64,000 bases of DNA, from the NCBI GenBank assembly GCA_964489645.1, contig CAZAZT010000002.1:1-64000 (forward strand). The letters run 5' to 3'. The stretch's first letter is position 1; the number at the start of each line of letters is the position of its first letter. The position numbers and the translations under genes are program-made. Below are positions 1-7,868 of the stretch, piece by piece. This DNA comes from JBEEPE01 sp964489645 (GTDB lineage: Bacteria; Verrucomicrobiota; Verrucomicrobiia; Chthoniobacterales; Chthoniobacteraceae). Under the pieces are notes generated by a model. That model worked only from the letters and a program-made list of their open reading frames with translations, did no database searches and was not told the DNA's origin.

Positions 1-1149
1 CCCCGTCCCTACCCCATCTCCAAGCGTCACTGCACCCCCAAGGCTATACGTGTTCGCCAACGTCCGCGTCGTCGCAGAATCGCTCGCCAACGTCGTCCCT
101 GTCGCCAACGTAATCGTCCCAGTCCCAAGCGCAAGGTTGTTCCCCACGCGCACCGTCCCCTCATTCACGGTCAGCCCCCCCGAAAACGTGTTAGCTCCCG
201 ACAAGGTCAATACCCCTGTCCCCGCCTTGATCAGATCGAACGCGCCACTGACCACCCCGCTCAACGTGACGGCGCTCGGGGTCATCAACGTCGTGCCAGC
301 TGACGCAATCGAGCCGGCCCCGTTAAAGTTCAGCGCACCTGTGTTGATCGTGCTCCCCAACGTCACGGCGCCATCCAACGAGTACGCATTCGAAAACGTC
401 CGCGCCGTGGATCCGTCGCTCGAGACCGCACCCCCATTCAACAACAGTACCCCCGTCCCGAACGCCGCGTTGTTCCCCGCCAAAAAGCTCCCCGCGCTCA
501 CCGTGGTGCCCCCACTGTATGTGTTCGCCCCAGCTAACACCCACGCGCCAACTCCCGATTTCGTCAGCGAACCGGATCCCGTGATAGCCCCATTCACCGT
601 GCCCGCCGAAGCCGCGTCCAAGTTCGACATGGTTGTCGCTCCCGAGATGGAGAGGGTGACATTCATCCCAAGCGTCAACGCGCCCGAACCTGCAGACTTC
701 ATGAGTCCACCAGAACCCAAACTCAGCGTCTTCGCGCTCGCCGCGTCCAAGGTCACTGCATTCGGCGACGCCATGCCAATCCTGAAAACCGATCCGTTCG
801 AGCTCAAGTTGACCACCTGCGCCGCGGTCAAACCTGTACCAAACTCCGCGGTATCCGCAGTCGTCGGCACAACCCCACCCAGCCACGATGCAGACGCATT
901 GAAATCCGTCGCGCCTTGGATCCACGAAATCGTCGCACCATGCACCGGATCTCCCGTCAGAACGAACACAACCACCATCAAAACCGAAACCGCCCGTGTG
1001 AACCACGGCACCGCACGCATCGCCTCCTGAGGTCGCCGCTGGCGCAATGCGCGAACCACGCGATCCACCCGCGTGCCAAGCAGATATCTCTGCCGCAAAC
1101 CCTCCCAAGACTTTCGCGGACGCTCCGTCCTCTGAAAACGCATATTCAT
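1..1149 (-). CDS. Autotransporter-associated beta-strand repeat protein, 3' part off the window
   Basis: This minus-strand frame is open from 1149 to the left edge (383 codons), so the gene is partial. After residue 130 it is built of repeats with the hallmarks of autotransporter-associated beta-strand repeats, such as LAGANTYSGGTTVSAG and LSGANTFSGGLTVNEG, with GNNAAFGTG-type segments between them. Such passenger domains form a beta-helix at the cell surface. I chose the ATG at 1147-1149 because a strong Shine-Dalgarno (GGAGGTGA, complement of 1156-1163) lies 6 nt upstream. That start gives a long charged N-region of about 45 residues before a hydrophobic stretch (residues about 52-66) and a likely cleavage after VHGA. 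An internal ATG at 1020 would give an ordinary signal peptide but lacks a well-placed RBS. The C-terminal translocator domain, if any, is outside the window. Confidence 0.8.
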   Translation of the reverse strand, partial: MNMRFQRTERPRKSWEGLRQRYLLGTRVDRVVRALRQRRPQEAMRAVPWFTRAVSVLMVVVFVLTGDPVHGATISWIQGATDFNASASWLGGVVPTTADTAEFGTGLTAAQVVNLSSNGSVFRIGMASPNAVTLDAASAKTLSLGSGGLMKSAGSGALTLGMNVTLSISGATTMSNLDAASAGTVNGAITGSGSLTKSGVGAWVLAGANTYSGGTTVSAGSFLAGNNAAFGTGVLLLNGGAVSSDGSTARTFSNAYSLDGAVTLGSTINTGALNFNGAGSIASAGTTLMTPSAVTLSGVVSGAFDLIKAGTGVLTLSGANTFSGGLTVNEGTVRVGNNLALGTGTITLATGTTLASDSATTRTLANTYSLGGAVTLGDGVGTG

Positions 1150-1571
1150 TGCTCGTCACCTCCCTGCTTTCACCGAACCCAGCCCCGGAACACCTGCAAA
1201 CCAACCCTCATAGCGCACCGAACTTTCGGTCGCTATCAGAGCTGAGGGATTCGTTCGATTTCACTTCAAAGTGGGGAGCAGATGCGCCGCCAAAGTCTCA
1301 CAATTCCCTTCGCCAAGGCGGGTTGTTTGAAGACTTCCGGAACCATCGATCGCAAACCCCGCTTTTTTGTGCCAATTCAATCGTGTTTTTTGTCGCAAGT
1401 GCTCTTAGGGGTTCCTCGGTGGAAAATCTCTCCGCCAGCGCGAAGCCTCATGGCCGTGAACCACATCCATGAACGTGTGCTCGCTGCCTGAGATTTCCCC
1501 ACGCAACCCCCACGACCTCCCCACAAACCAAGCGTGCCTCACCCCACCAACACTCCTAGCATTCTCGGGTC
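1150..1571. other. Intergenic region between divergent genes
   Basis: These 422 bases separate the autotransporter-like gene (minus) from the dihydrouridine synthase gene (plus). The first bases hold the minus-strand ribosome binding site (1156-1163). A terminator-like hairpin lies at 1318-1368. Short plus-strand open frames here have no recognisable protein features. I could not assign a promoter with confidence. Confidence 0.5.
1318..1368 (+). terminator. Terminator-like hairpin with T tract, no obvious upstream gene
   Basis: GCGGG (1318-1322) pairs with CCCGC (1358-1362), and GTTTG (1325-1329) pairs with CAAAC (1353-1357), with a two-base bulge. Six T residues (1363-1368) follow. This is oriented for plus-strand transcripts, yet no plus-strand gene precedes it in the window. 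It could end antisense transcription from the repeat gene or act as a leader attenuator for the gene starting at 1572. The large loop makes it weaker than a canonical terminator. Confidence 0.4.
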
Positions 1572-2588
1572 ATGCTGCCTTGGTTCGATGGACATTTCCC
1601 GCTCTACGTTGCCCCCATGGCAGGGGTGACCGACTCCCTGTTCCGAGGATATTGCAAGGAGTTCGGCGCAGATGTCGTTGTCACCGAGTTCGTGTCCGCT
1701 GAAGGCATCTTCCGTCGCAACGAACGAACCCTCGAATATCTCGAGTTCTCGGAGAACGAACGCCCGCTCGGCATCCAACTGTTCGGCGCAGATCCTGACC
1801 ATCTCGGCGAGGCCGCTCGCATGGTCATCGATTGGAAAAATCCCGACTTCATCGACATCAACTTCGGATGTCCCGTCAACAAGGTCGTTTCCAAGAACGG
1901 CGGCTCATCCCTCCTGCGGGACTGTCCGCTCCTCGAGGCCGTCGCCAAAGGCGTCGTTCGAGGCGCCGGGAACACGCCGGTTACCGCCAAGATCCGCATC
2001 GGCTGGGACGATCGCTCCATCAACGCCACCACCACCGCGAAGATCCTCGAACAAGCCGGCATCCAAGCGATCGCCGTACACGGACGGACCAAGATGCAAG
2101 GCTACTCGGGTGACGCGAACTGGGACGTCATCGGGGAAGTGGTCCAATCCGTGAAAATACCCGTCATCGGAAATGGCGACCTTTCCACTGGAGCCGACAT
2201 CCTGCGCCGCCAGCGTGAAACCCACGTTGCCGGAGCGATGATCGGCCGCGCCGCGATGTGTGCGCCGTGGATCTTCCGCGAGATGCAGGCTGCCATGGCC
2301 GGGCGCGACGAATCTGCCTACCCTTTGCAATCCAAGTGGACTCACATCATCCGACATTGCCGCGACGCCGTGGCGCGATCGGGTTCGGAGCACCACACCA
2401 TGCACAGCATGCGTTCCCGACTGATGGCTTACTCTCGTGGGATGGAGCGCGCGAAGTGGTTGCGCGCCAAGTTCTCGCACATCGAATCGATCACCGCGCT
2501 TGAAGATGTCGCAGCGGAACACGTTCAAACGCCCAGCGACACAATGGCTGACGAGTTGGACGCGATCTCACACGGAGCCGACCGCTGA
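1572..2588 (+). CDS. dus: tRNA-dihydrouridine synthase (DusB-like)
   Basis: This 338-residue protein belongs to the FMN-dependent TIM-barrel Dus family, which reduces specific uridines in the tRNA D-loop using NADPH. Family features seen are the N-terminal LYVAPMAGVTD motif, the catalytic cysteine C100 in the FGCPVNKV motif followed by GGSSLL, the VTAKIRIGWDD strand, the AVHGRT motif and the phosphate-binding NGD and GAMIGRAAM segments near the C-terminal part of the barrel. Length is typical for DusB-type enzymes. The gene converges on the pseudouridine synthase gene, with a 21-nt overlap of the two 3' ends. The subfamily (B versus A or C) is assigned by general resemblance only. Confidence 0.93.
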   Translation: MLPWFDGHFPLYVAPMAGVTDSLFRGYCKEFGADVVVTEFVSAEGIFRRNERTLEYLEFSENERPLGIQLFGADPDHLGEAARMVIDWKNPDFIDINFGCPVNKVVSKNGGSSLLRDCPLLEAVAKGVVRGAGNTPVTAKIRIGWDDRSINATTTAKILEQAGIQAIAVHGRTKMQGYSGDANWDVIGEVVQSVKIPVIGNGDLSTGADILRRQRETHVAGAMIGRAAMCAPWIFREMQAAMAGRDESAYPLQSKWTHIIRHCRDAVARSGSEHHTMHSMRSRLMAYSRGMERAKWLRAKFSHIESITALEDVAAEHVQTPSDTMADELDAISHGADR

Positions 2589-3521
2589 GGACCGGATCGC
2601 CGCCGGAACGTGTGTCACAAAATCCGGGGGCAGCGGCGCCGTGAACTCGAGCCTTCCCTCGTGCACAGGATGCCGAAATGCCAGCCGCCACGCATGCAAC
2701 ATCTGACGCGGAAAGCTCAGCGGTTTGCCGTACACCGGATCCCCCGCGAGCGGCAATCCGATGTGCTTGAGGTGGACGCGGATCTGATGTGTGCGCCCCG
2801 TATGTAGCCTGCACTCGATCAAGCTCATCTCCGAACCCGGAACCTTCCACGAACCCAGACATCGCCAATCGGTGTGCGCATCCTTTCCCCGACCATCCGC
2901 AACCACCGTCATCTTCTGCCGATGCGAATGATGACGCGCGATCGGTGCTTTGATCGAACCCGAGAGCATCCTCGGTTTCCCTGCGACCACCGCGAGATAC
3001 CGCTTCTCCAGAGAACGCTGCTGGAACTGCTCCGCCAAACCCTGATGCGCAGCGTCGTTCTTCGCGATCACCATGCAACCCGAGGTGTCCTTATCCAGGC
3101 GATGCACAATCCCCGGACGCTCCTCGCCACCGATGCCAGACAGATCATCGCAATGATGGAGCAATGCATTCACCAACGTCCCATCCGGATTTCCCACCGC
3201 CGGATGCACGACCATGCCCGCCGGCTTGTCCACCACGATGAGATGTTCGTCCTCGAACAGGACGGACAACGGGATGTCCTCTGCTTGGGTCTCCACCGCC
3301 TTGGGCGCAGGCTCGTCGCAGGTCACACGTTCTGCGCCTCGCAACAATACGCCCGGTTTCGCAGGGATCGTTCCATCGACCAACACATGTCCGTCCTTAC
3401 AAAGAGCTTGGATCCGTGACCTCGAAAGGTGCGGCATCCGTTCGGTCAGGAAAACATCCAGTCGTAGCCCTTTCTCCTCTTGGCCCACAGGAAACTCGTT
3501 GTGCGTCGTAATCATGGTCAT
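2568..3521 (-). CDS. rluD: Ribosomal large-subunit pseudouridine synthase, RluD type
   Basis: This 317-residue protein has an N-terminal S4 RNA-binding domain (about residues 17-75, LRLDVFLTERMP onward) and a RluA/RluD catalytic domain. The signature HRLDKDTSG carries the catalytic aspartate D143. The IVVDKPAGMVVHP strand and the TGRTHQIRVHL motif are also present. RluD enzymes modify 23S rRNA helix 69; which uridine is modified here cannot be read from sequence. Its ATG overlaps the stop of the upstream response regulator (ATGA, 3518-3521), so the two genes are probably translationally coupled. The 3' end overlaps the convergent dus gene by 21 nt. Confidence 0.93.
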   Translation of the reverse strand: MTMITTHNEFPVGQEEKGLRLDVFLTERMPHLSRSRIQALCKDGHVLVDGTIPAKPGVLLRGAERVTCDEPAPKAVETQAEDIPLSVLFEDEHLIVVDKPAGMVVHPAVGNPDGTLVNALLHHCDDLSGIGGEERPGIVHRLDKDTSGCMVIAKNDAAHQGLAEQFQQRSLEKRYLAVVAGKPRMLSGSIKAPIARHHSHRQKMTVVADGRGKDAHTDWRCLGSWKVPGSEMSLIECRLHTGRTHQIRVHLKHIGLPLAGDPVYGKPLSFPRQMLHAWRLAFRHPVHEGRLEFTAPLPPDFVTHVPAAIRSSAVGSV

Positions 3522-4945
3522 TGCGTCGATTCGTGAATTTTTCTTGGTCGTCCGCGCTTCCCCTCGCGAAGCAATCCCGCTTCGCGGAGTTTCGCGTAAA
3601 GCGTTGCTCTACCAATGCCGAGGACCCGCGCAGCCGTGGACTTGTTCCCCTGCGCTTTGTCCAATGCCGCACGCAAGGCCATCCGCTCCGCCTGCCGCAG
3701 CATCCCCGTCGCTTGAGGGCCCGATGACTGACGCAGCTCCACCGCCTCCCGGATTGATGCAGGAAGATCCGCTACCGTGATACGTCCAGAAGCGATGACC
3801 ACCGCATGCTCGATCGCGTTCTGAAGCTCACGAACGTTCCCAGGCCACAAGTGAGCGCTCAAAAGGGATAAGGCCTCGGCATCAATCGCTGGCGGACGCT
3901 TCCCGCCTCGACCGCCAAACCGCTGGAGGAAGTGCGAGACCAATCCCGGGATGTCCTCCGAACGATCCCTGAGAGGCGGGACCGTGATCTGGAACGTGTT
4001 CACCCGATAGAACAGATCTTCACGGAAGCGTCCCTCCTCCAGTGCCTTGTCCAGCACACGATTCGTGGCGGACACCAACCGGAAATCGACTTGGACCCAT
4101 CGGGATGATCCGATCGGTCGGAACTCGCGTTCCTGCAGGACCCTCAACAACCGCGTCTGCGATTCCGCTGGCAACTCCGCGATCTCATCGAGAAAGAGGG
4201 TGCCCCCATGCGCCTGCTGGAACACCCCTTCATACGCACTATTGGCACCAGTGAACGCGCCCTTCACATATCCGAACAGCTCCGCTTCCAACATGTTCGG
4301 AGAGATCGCGCCACAGTTGATCCGGACAAACGGTCCCGCCACCCGCGCGCTCATCTCGTGCAGTCTCGCCGCCACAACTTCCTTCCCACTGCCGCTTTCC
4401 CCGAGCAGAAGGACGCTGGCATCCGATGGCGCGACCCGCTCCAACAATGCCTCAATCGCATGCATGGCCGGACTTTTGAACACAGGACGAAGCAATGCCC
4501 TCGTCGCCGCCAATTCCCTCTCCAACACATGCTGCCTCTGTTTCAAAGCCTCCGTCTCATCGAGCAGACGGGACCCATCCAATGCTTTCTCCACAAGACT
4601 CACCAGCTCAGGACCCGCATAAGGCTTTGATACAAAATGGAAAGCCCCAGCGCGAATGCACTCGATCGCCGTCGCCACGGAGTCTTGTGCCGTCACGATC
4701 AGCACCGGCAACTTGTCGTCCAACACACGGATCCGTCTCAGCAACTCCAGACCCTCAATGTCCGGAAGTCCAAGATCGAGAAGGACCAAATCCGGCCGAG
4801 CCGCCGCGATCCGCTCTAGCGCCATCTTCCCCGAATCCGCGTGATCACAACGGTAACCGCGAGCTTGGAGAAGCATCTGCAATCCCCTCGCCATCGCGGG
4901 CTCGTCCTCCACAACCAAGACCACCGCTGGAGATGGGGTTTTCAT
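3518..4945 (-). CDS. NtrC-family sigma-54-dependent response regulator
   Basis: The 475-residue protein has an N-terminal receiver domain (residues about 8-120; acidic pocket E13/D14, phospho-acceptor D57 in LVLLDLGLPD), a linker helix, an AAA+ domain with Walker A GESGSGKE, the sigma-54-contacting loop GAFTGA and Walker B FLDEIAEL, and a C-terminal Fis-type helix-turn-helix (NKSTAARVLGIGRATLY). It ends in a basic GRPRK tail resembling an AT-hook. It should activate sigma-54 promoters when phosphorylated. It overlaps the kinase gene upstream (ATGA at 4942-4945) and rluD downstream (ATGA at 3518-3521). The kinase is the obvious partner. The target genes are unknown. Confidence 0.92.
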   Translation of the reverse strand: MKTPSPAVVLVVEDEPAMARGLQMLLQARGYRCDHADSGKMALERIAAARPDLVLLDLGLPDIEGLELLRRIRVLDDKLPVLIVTAQDSVATAIECIRAGAFHFVSKPYAGPELVSLVEKALDGSRLLDETEALKQRQHVLERELAATRALLRPVFKSPAMHAIEALLERVAPSDASVLLLGESGSGKEVVAARLHEMSARVAGPFVRINCGAISPNMLEAELFGYVKGAFTGANSAYEGVFQQAHGGTLFLDEIAELPAESQTRLLRVLQEREFRPIGSSRWVQVDFRLVSATNRVLDKALEEGRFREDLFYRVNTFQITVPPLRDRSEDIPGLVSHFLQRFGGRGGKRPPAIDAEALSLLSAHLWPGNVRELQNAIEHAVVIASGRITVADLPASIREAVELRQSSGPQATGMLRQAERMALRAALDKAQGNKSTAARVLGIGRATLYAKLREAGLLREGKRGRPRKIHESTQ

Positions 4946-5676
4946 CCCACGAATGGCAGTTCCAGTACCGCTTCAAAGAAGGGCGTTTCCCCCTCTGTCC
5001 CATCGATCTGCACAGAAAGAGCGCAGCCCATCTGGCTTGCGCGCTGCGCAGCGACGGAAAGACCAAAACCATAGTGGTGGCGCGTCGCACTCAAAAAGGG
5101 TTCATGGATCCGTGAACCAACGCCATGCCCGATGTCGACCCGCGCGCGCGCATCTCGGATCGGCTGCCGGACCCGCACCTGCAGAGTGTCCCCCACAACG
5201 GCCAACCGGAATGCGATTTCCCGCTCGTTCACTCCCCGTCCGCCGAACCGGGATGCATTTGCCAGCAACTCATCAAGGATCGCCGCCACCAGCGCAGGAT
5301 CCGCGCGTACCACCCCATCCGCTAAGCCCATGTCTCTGAAGCTCACGCAGGATCCACACGCATGTCGCTTCAGATGCGCACGGATCCCCGTCGCCCAAGC
5401 TTCTGGGCTCATCTGCACCAATCGCACCTCCTCAGGCTCATAACAGGCAGCGGCTCTCAAGGCGGACAAACGGCGACCGCACGCCGCAACGGTTGAAGAG
5501 ATCTCCCGCAGCGCCTCCTTCGCTAAACCCTCAGGAACAAGATCCAATGCCGTGGCGGCAAACACCTCCACCGCAGCGAGATCATTCCGAAGATCGTGCG
5601 TGAGTTGATGGACAAATCGCCCCACCCCGGGAACGTCTTGGCATCCGCTTGAGAACTGCATCCCTGAGTCGATCAC
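4942..5676 (-). CDS. Small soluble sensor histidine kinase
   Basis: This 244-residue protein has no membrane segment or recognisable sensor domain. The phospho-acceptor region starts almost at the N-terminus (VHQLTHDLRND, H27 the likely site). The ATP-binding domain has an N box (DELLANASRFGG) and a glycine-rich box (HHYGFGLSVAAQ). The start is GTG at 5676; an ATG five codons in (5661) would also work. It is encoded four bases overlapping the NtrC-type regulator and should phosphorylate it. The missing sensor implies a cytoplasmic signal or a separate partner protein. Its gene starts 3 bases after the pgi stop codon, so read-through from pgi is possible. Confidence 0.85.
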   Translation of the reverse strand: MIDSGMQFSSGCQDVPGVGRFVHQLTHDLRNDLAAVEVFAATALDLVPEGLAKEALREISSTVAACGRRLSALRAAACYEPEEVRLVQMSPEAWATGIRAHLKRHACGSCVSFRDMGLADGVVRADPALVAAILDELLANASRFGGRGVNEREIAFRLAVVGDTLQVRVRQPIRDARARVDIGHGVGSRIHEPFLSATRHHYGFGLSVAAQRASQMGCALSVQIDGTEGETPFFEAVLELPFVG

Positions 5677-5679
5677 AAC

Positions 5680-7227
5680 TCAAGGGACAACGTGGAAGCG
5701 ATCTTCGTCCGGACTGTTTCCACGGATCACCCTGACATTACGCCGGTTAGCCGCGAGGTGATTCAAGACGTGGTACACCGACTCAGCGTCCGCATCGATC
5801 CCGCCAGCCAGCGCGTCCGCGGAGCAAGGCTCCTCGGTGAGCGCCCCCATCACCCGCGTCTGGAGAACGAGAACCGCTGTGGCCGCTTTCTTTCCAGCCT
5901 CAACACCTGGCTGATGATACGCGTTGATATTCACCAGGCTTGCATACAAGCCCACTGCACGGTCATACAATGCAATCAACGCTCCAACGGTCCGCGGCGT
6001 CACCGCCGGTAAGCTCACCGTGACCGAGTCCCGTCCGTTGTCATACAGCGCAGTGCGAGTCCCTCGAAGGAAGCCCTGGAGATAGTCCGCGGTCGTGATC
6101 CCTGGTTCGACCTCCATCCCGGACGCTTCGCGCCCCTGCCGCACCTCGACAAACGTCACGAAGAAGTTGTGAACCCCATCACGAAGCTGCTGCACATAAG
6201 CATGTTGATCTGTGGATCCCTTGTTCCCATAGACCGCGATGCCTTGGCAAACCTTGTTGCCCGAGAGATCCAACTCCTTCCCAAGCGATTCCATCACCAA
6301 CTGCTGCAGGTATTTCGAGAACAGCACCAAGCGATCCTTGTAGGGGAGTACCACCATGTCCTTCTTCCCCTTGCCCTCTCCCGCAGCGTGCCACATCAAC
6401 GCCAGAAGCATCGCCGGATTCTTGCGGAAATCCGTTCCCCGGGTCCATTCATCCATCTCCGCCGCGCCAGCCAAAAGCTGTTTCATGTCAATGCCTTGCA
6501 GGAACAGGGGAACCAGCCCGACCGCGCTCATGACCGAGGTCCGTCCGCCAACCCAATCCCACATGGGGAACCGCTTGACCCAGCCCTCCGCAACCGCCAC
6601 ACGGTCGAGTTCAGACCCAAGCCCGGTCACCGCGACGGCGTGCTCTGCGAAGCGCAGCCCCGCACGTTCATACGCGGCCTTCGCCTCAAGCATGCCGTTG
6701 CGCGTCTCCTTCGTGCCGCCCGACTTGGAGATCACAACCGTCAGCGTGCTGCGTAAATCGGCAGCCAAAGCACCTAGGACCCGGTCCATCCCGTCCGCGT
6801 CCGTGTTGTCCAAAAAGTGCAACTGGATCGGGTCCTTGCTCTGCCCCAACGCATCCGAGATGAACTGCGGTCCGAGCGCGGAACCTCCGATTCCCACCAC
6901 CAGAACGTGCTTCACCTGCCCCAAAGCATGGACACCCGCAGCGAACGCCGCGATGTCAGCAAGCGTGGACTCGATCTCAGACCGTAAGCCTGCATCCGGA
7001 GCCAACGCGGAGTTGCGCAGCCAATAATGCCCCACCATACGGTTCTCATCGGGATTCGCGATGGCACCAGCCTCGAGCGCTGCCATGTCTGCAAGCGCCT
7101 TTTGGGAGGCGGCTTGCATTGCTCCAAAGAACCCCTCTGGGGTGCGCATCCGAGAGATGTCGATGCTGATGTCCAGATCCGCGTGGCGAACCACGGAGTC
7201 ACAAAAATGTTTCCACGACGTGCTCAT
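5680..7227 (-). CDS. pgi: Glucose-6-phosphate isomerase
   Basis: A 515-residue phosphoglucose isomerase interconverting glucose 6-phosphate and fructose 6-phosphate. Two SIS sugar-isomerase domains are visible: VLVVGIGGSALGP near residue 120, and TVVISKSGGTKET in the next strand, followed by GGRTSVMSAVG. The glutamate- and lysine-bearing C-terminal helices include a QLVMESLGKELD segment and a GSTDQHAYVQQL segment typical of this family. The frame is open upstream to 7431, but I place the start at the ATG 7225-7227 (MSTSWKHF...), where homology-like sequence begins; the upstream 68 codons look non-coding and contain a possible structured element. No strong Shine-Dalgarno is visible. Confidence 0.9.
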   Translation of the reverse strand: MSTSWKHFCDSVVRHADLDISIDISRMRTPEGFFGAMQAASQKALADMAALEAGAIANPDENRMVGHYWLRNSALAPDAGLRSEIESTLADIAAFAAGVHALGQVKHVLVVGIGGSALGPQFISDALGQSKDPIQLHFLDNTDADGMDRVLGALAADLRSTLTVVISKSGGTKETRNGMLEAKAAYERAGLRFAEHAVAVTGLGSELDRVAVAEGWVKRFPMWDWVGGRTSVMSAVGLVPLFLQGIDMKQLLAGAAEMDEWTRGTDFRKNPAMLLALMWHAAGEGKGKKDMVVLPYKDRLVLFSKYLQQLVMESLGKELDLSGNKVCQGIAVYGNKGSTDQHAYVQQLRDGVHNFFVTFVEVRQGREASGMEVEPGITTADYLQGFLRGTRTALYDNGRDSVTVSLPAVTPRTVGALIALYDRAVGLYASLVNINAYHQPGVEAGKKAATAVLVLQTRVMGALTEEPCSADALAGGIDADAESVYHVLNHLAANRRNVRVIRGNSPDEDRFHVVP

Positions 7228-7370
7228 GGGGAAATCGAACCGCACGCGCTCTAGGGTGTCGAGCGGCGAGTGACCCTGCGCAAGGCCGGGACAACACCCC
7301 AATGTCTGCTTGCTGCCGGGAAGCGAGCTCGACACCAGATCGGTGAGGTTCACGCCGCCCGAGCGGTTGC
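7228..7370. other. Spacer upstream of pgi with complementary ends
   Basis: The segment 7263-7276 can pair with 7347-7358: GCGGCG (7263-7268) with CGCCGC (7353-7358), then TGA (7271-7273) with TCA (7350-7352). The inner part holds further short hairpins. This could be a 5' leader structure of pgi or a small RNA. It does not match the core of the signal recognition particle RNA well enough to call it. Confidence 0.25.
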
Positions 7371-7718
7371 TCAGTCGCCTGCGGCCGGCCTCCTGCAAAT
7401 CATCTGATAACAGATGGTTCCAAGCACCCAAGCGATGACATCCCCCATATCGGCCGTACCGAGGCCCACGCGCGGCCCGATCCCTTCAAGCAGAAGAACC
7501 GATGCGAGCGCGCAGCTAAAACTGCCCGACCATCCCAGAGGCGCATTCATCCCGCGGAAAGCCCGACAAGTGTCGAGGCACGGGAGCAACACCATCGGGC
7601 AAAGAACGCTCGGAAGGCTGTCTTGGATGAAGCCATGCGGCAACATCACGCGGCTCGTTCGAAAGAGGGCGTACACGGCCAATGCGCCTGCGGCACAAAG
7701 CACACGCCGGATCATCAT
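7371..7718 (-). CDS. Small predicted membrane protein, unknown function
   Basis: A 115-residue frame starting at a tandem ATG ATG (7713-7718). It has about three hydrophobic segments (ALAVYALF, SCALASVLLLEGI, DVIAWVLGTICY). A Gly-Thr-x-Asp-x-x-Asp-like stretch before the last segment is loosely reminiscent of VanZ/DUF2809-type small membrane proteins. No Shine-Dalgarno is evident. In a different frame just upstream, a 22-codon hydrophobic mini-ORF (7736-7804, minus strand) precedes it by 17 nt; the two pieces could be a small leader peptide plus gene, or a frameshifted longer gene. The function is not recognised. Confidence 0.45.
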   Translation of the reverse strand: MMIRRVLCAAGALAVYALFRTSRVMLPHGFIQDSLPSVLCPMVLLPCLDTCRAFRGMNAPLGWSGSFSCALASVLLLEGIGPRVGLGTADMGDVIAWVLGTICYQMICRRPAAGD

Positions 7719-7868
7719 GGATCGCTGCGGCAACGTCACAGGGCGAATAGCAAGATGCCACTGCAAGCACCAAGCGTGAGCAGAAGATCGATGAGGAGAT
7801 GCATGGGAGTATGCGAAGAGACCGACAGCAAATCGAATGGCGCGGACTTTGCGTGATTCGGATTCCCT

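Noticed and set aside
50..1030. Long plus-strand open frame over the autotransporter-like gene
   Set aside because: It is the complement of the repeat-coding minus-strand frame, which has the correct repeat motifs, a ribosome site and a signal peptide; the plus frame has only Pro/Val-rich low-complexity sequence.
323..1204. Minus-strand 293-codon frame shifted from the repeat gene
   Set aside because: Its translation is rich in Trp, Cys and Gly and lacks any motif, while the neighbouring frame gives clean beta-strand repeats.
7228..7370. Signal recognition particle (4.5S) RNA
   Set aside because: The minus strand has CCGGCAGCAAGCAG, which looks like the SRP core CCGGAAGGAAGCAG, but the tetraloop and the 5' partner strand do not match, so I do not call it.
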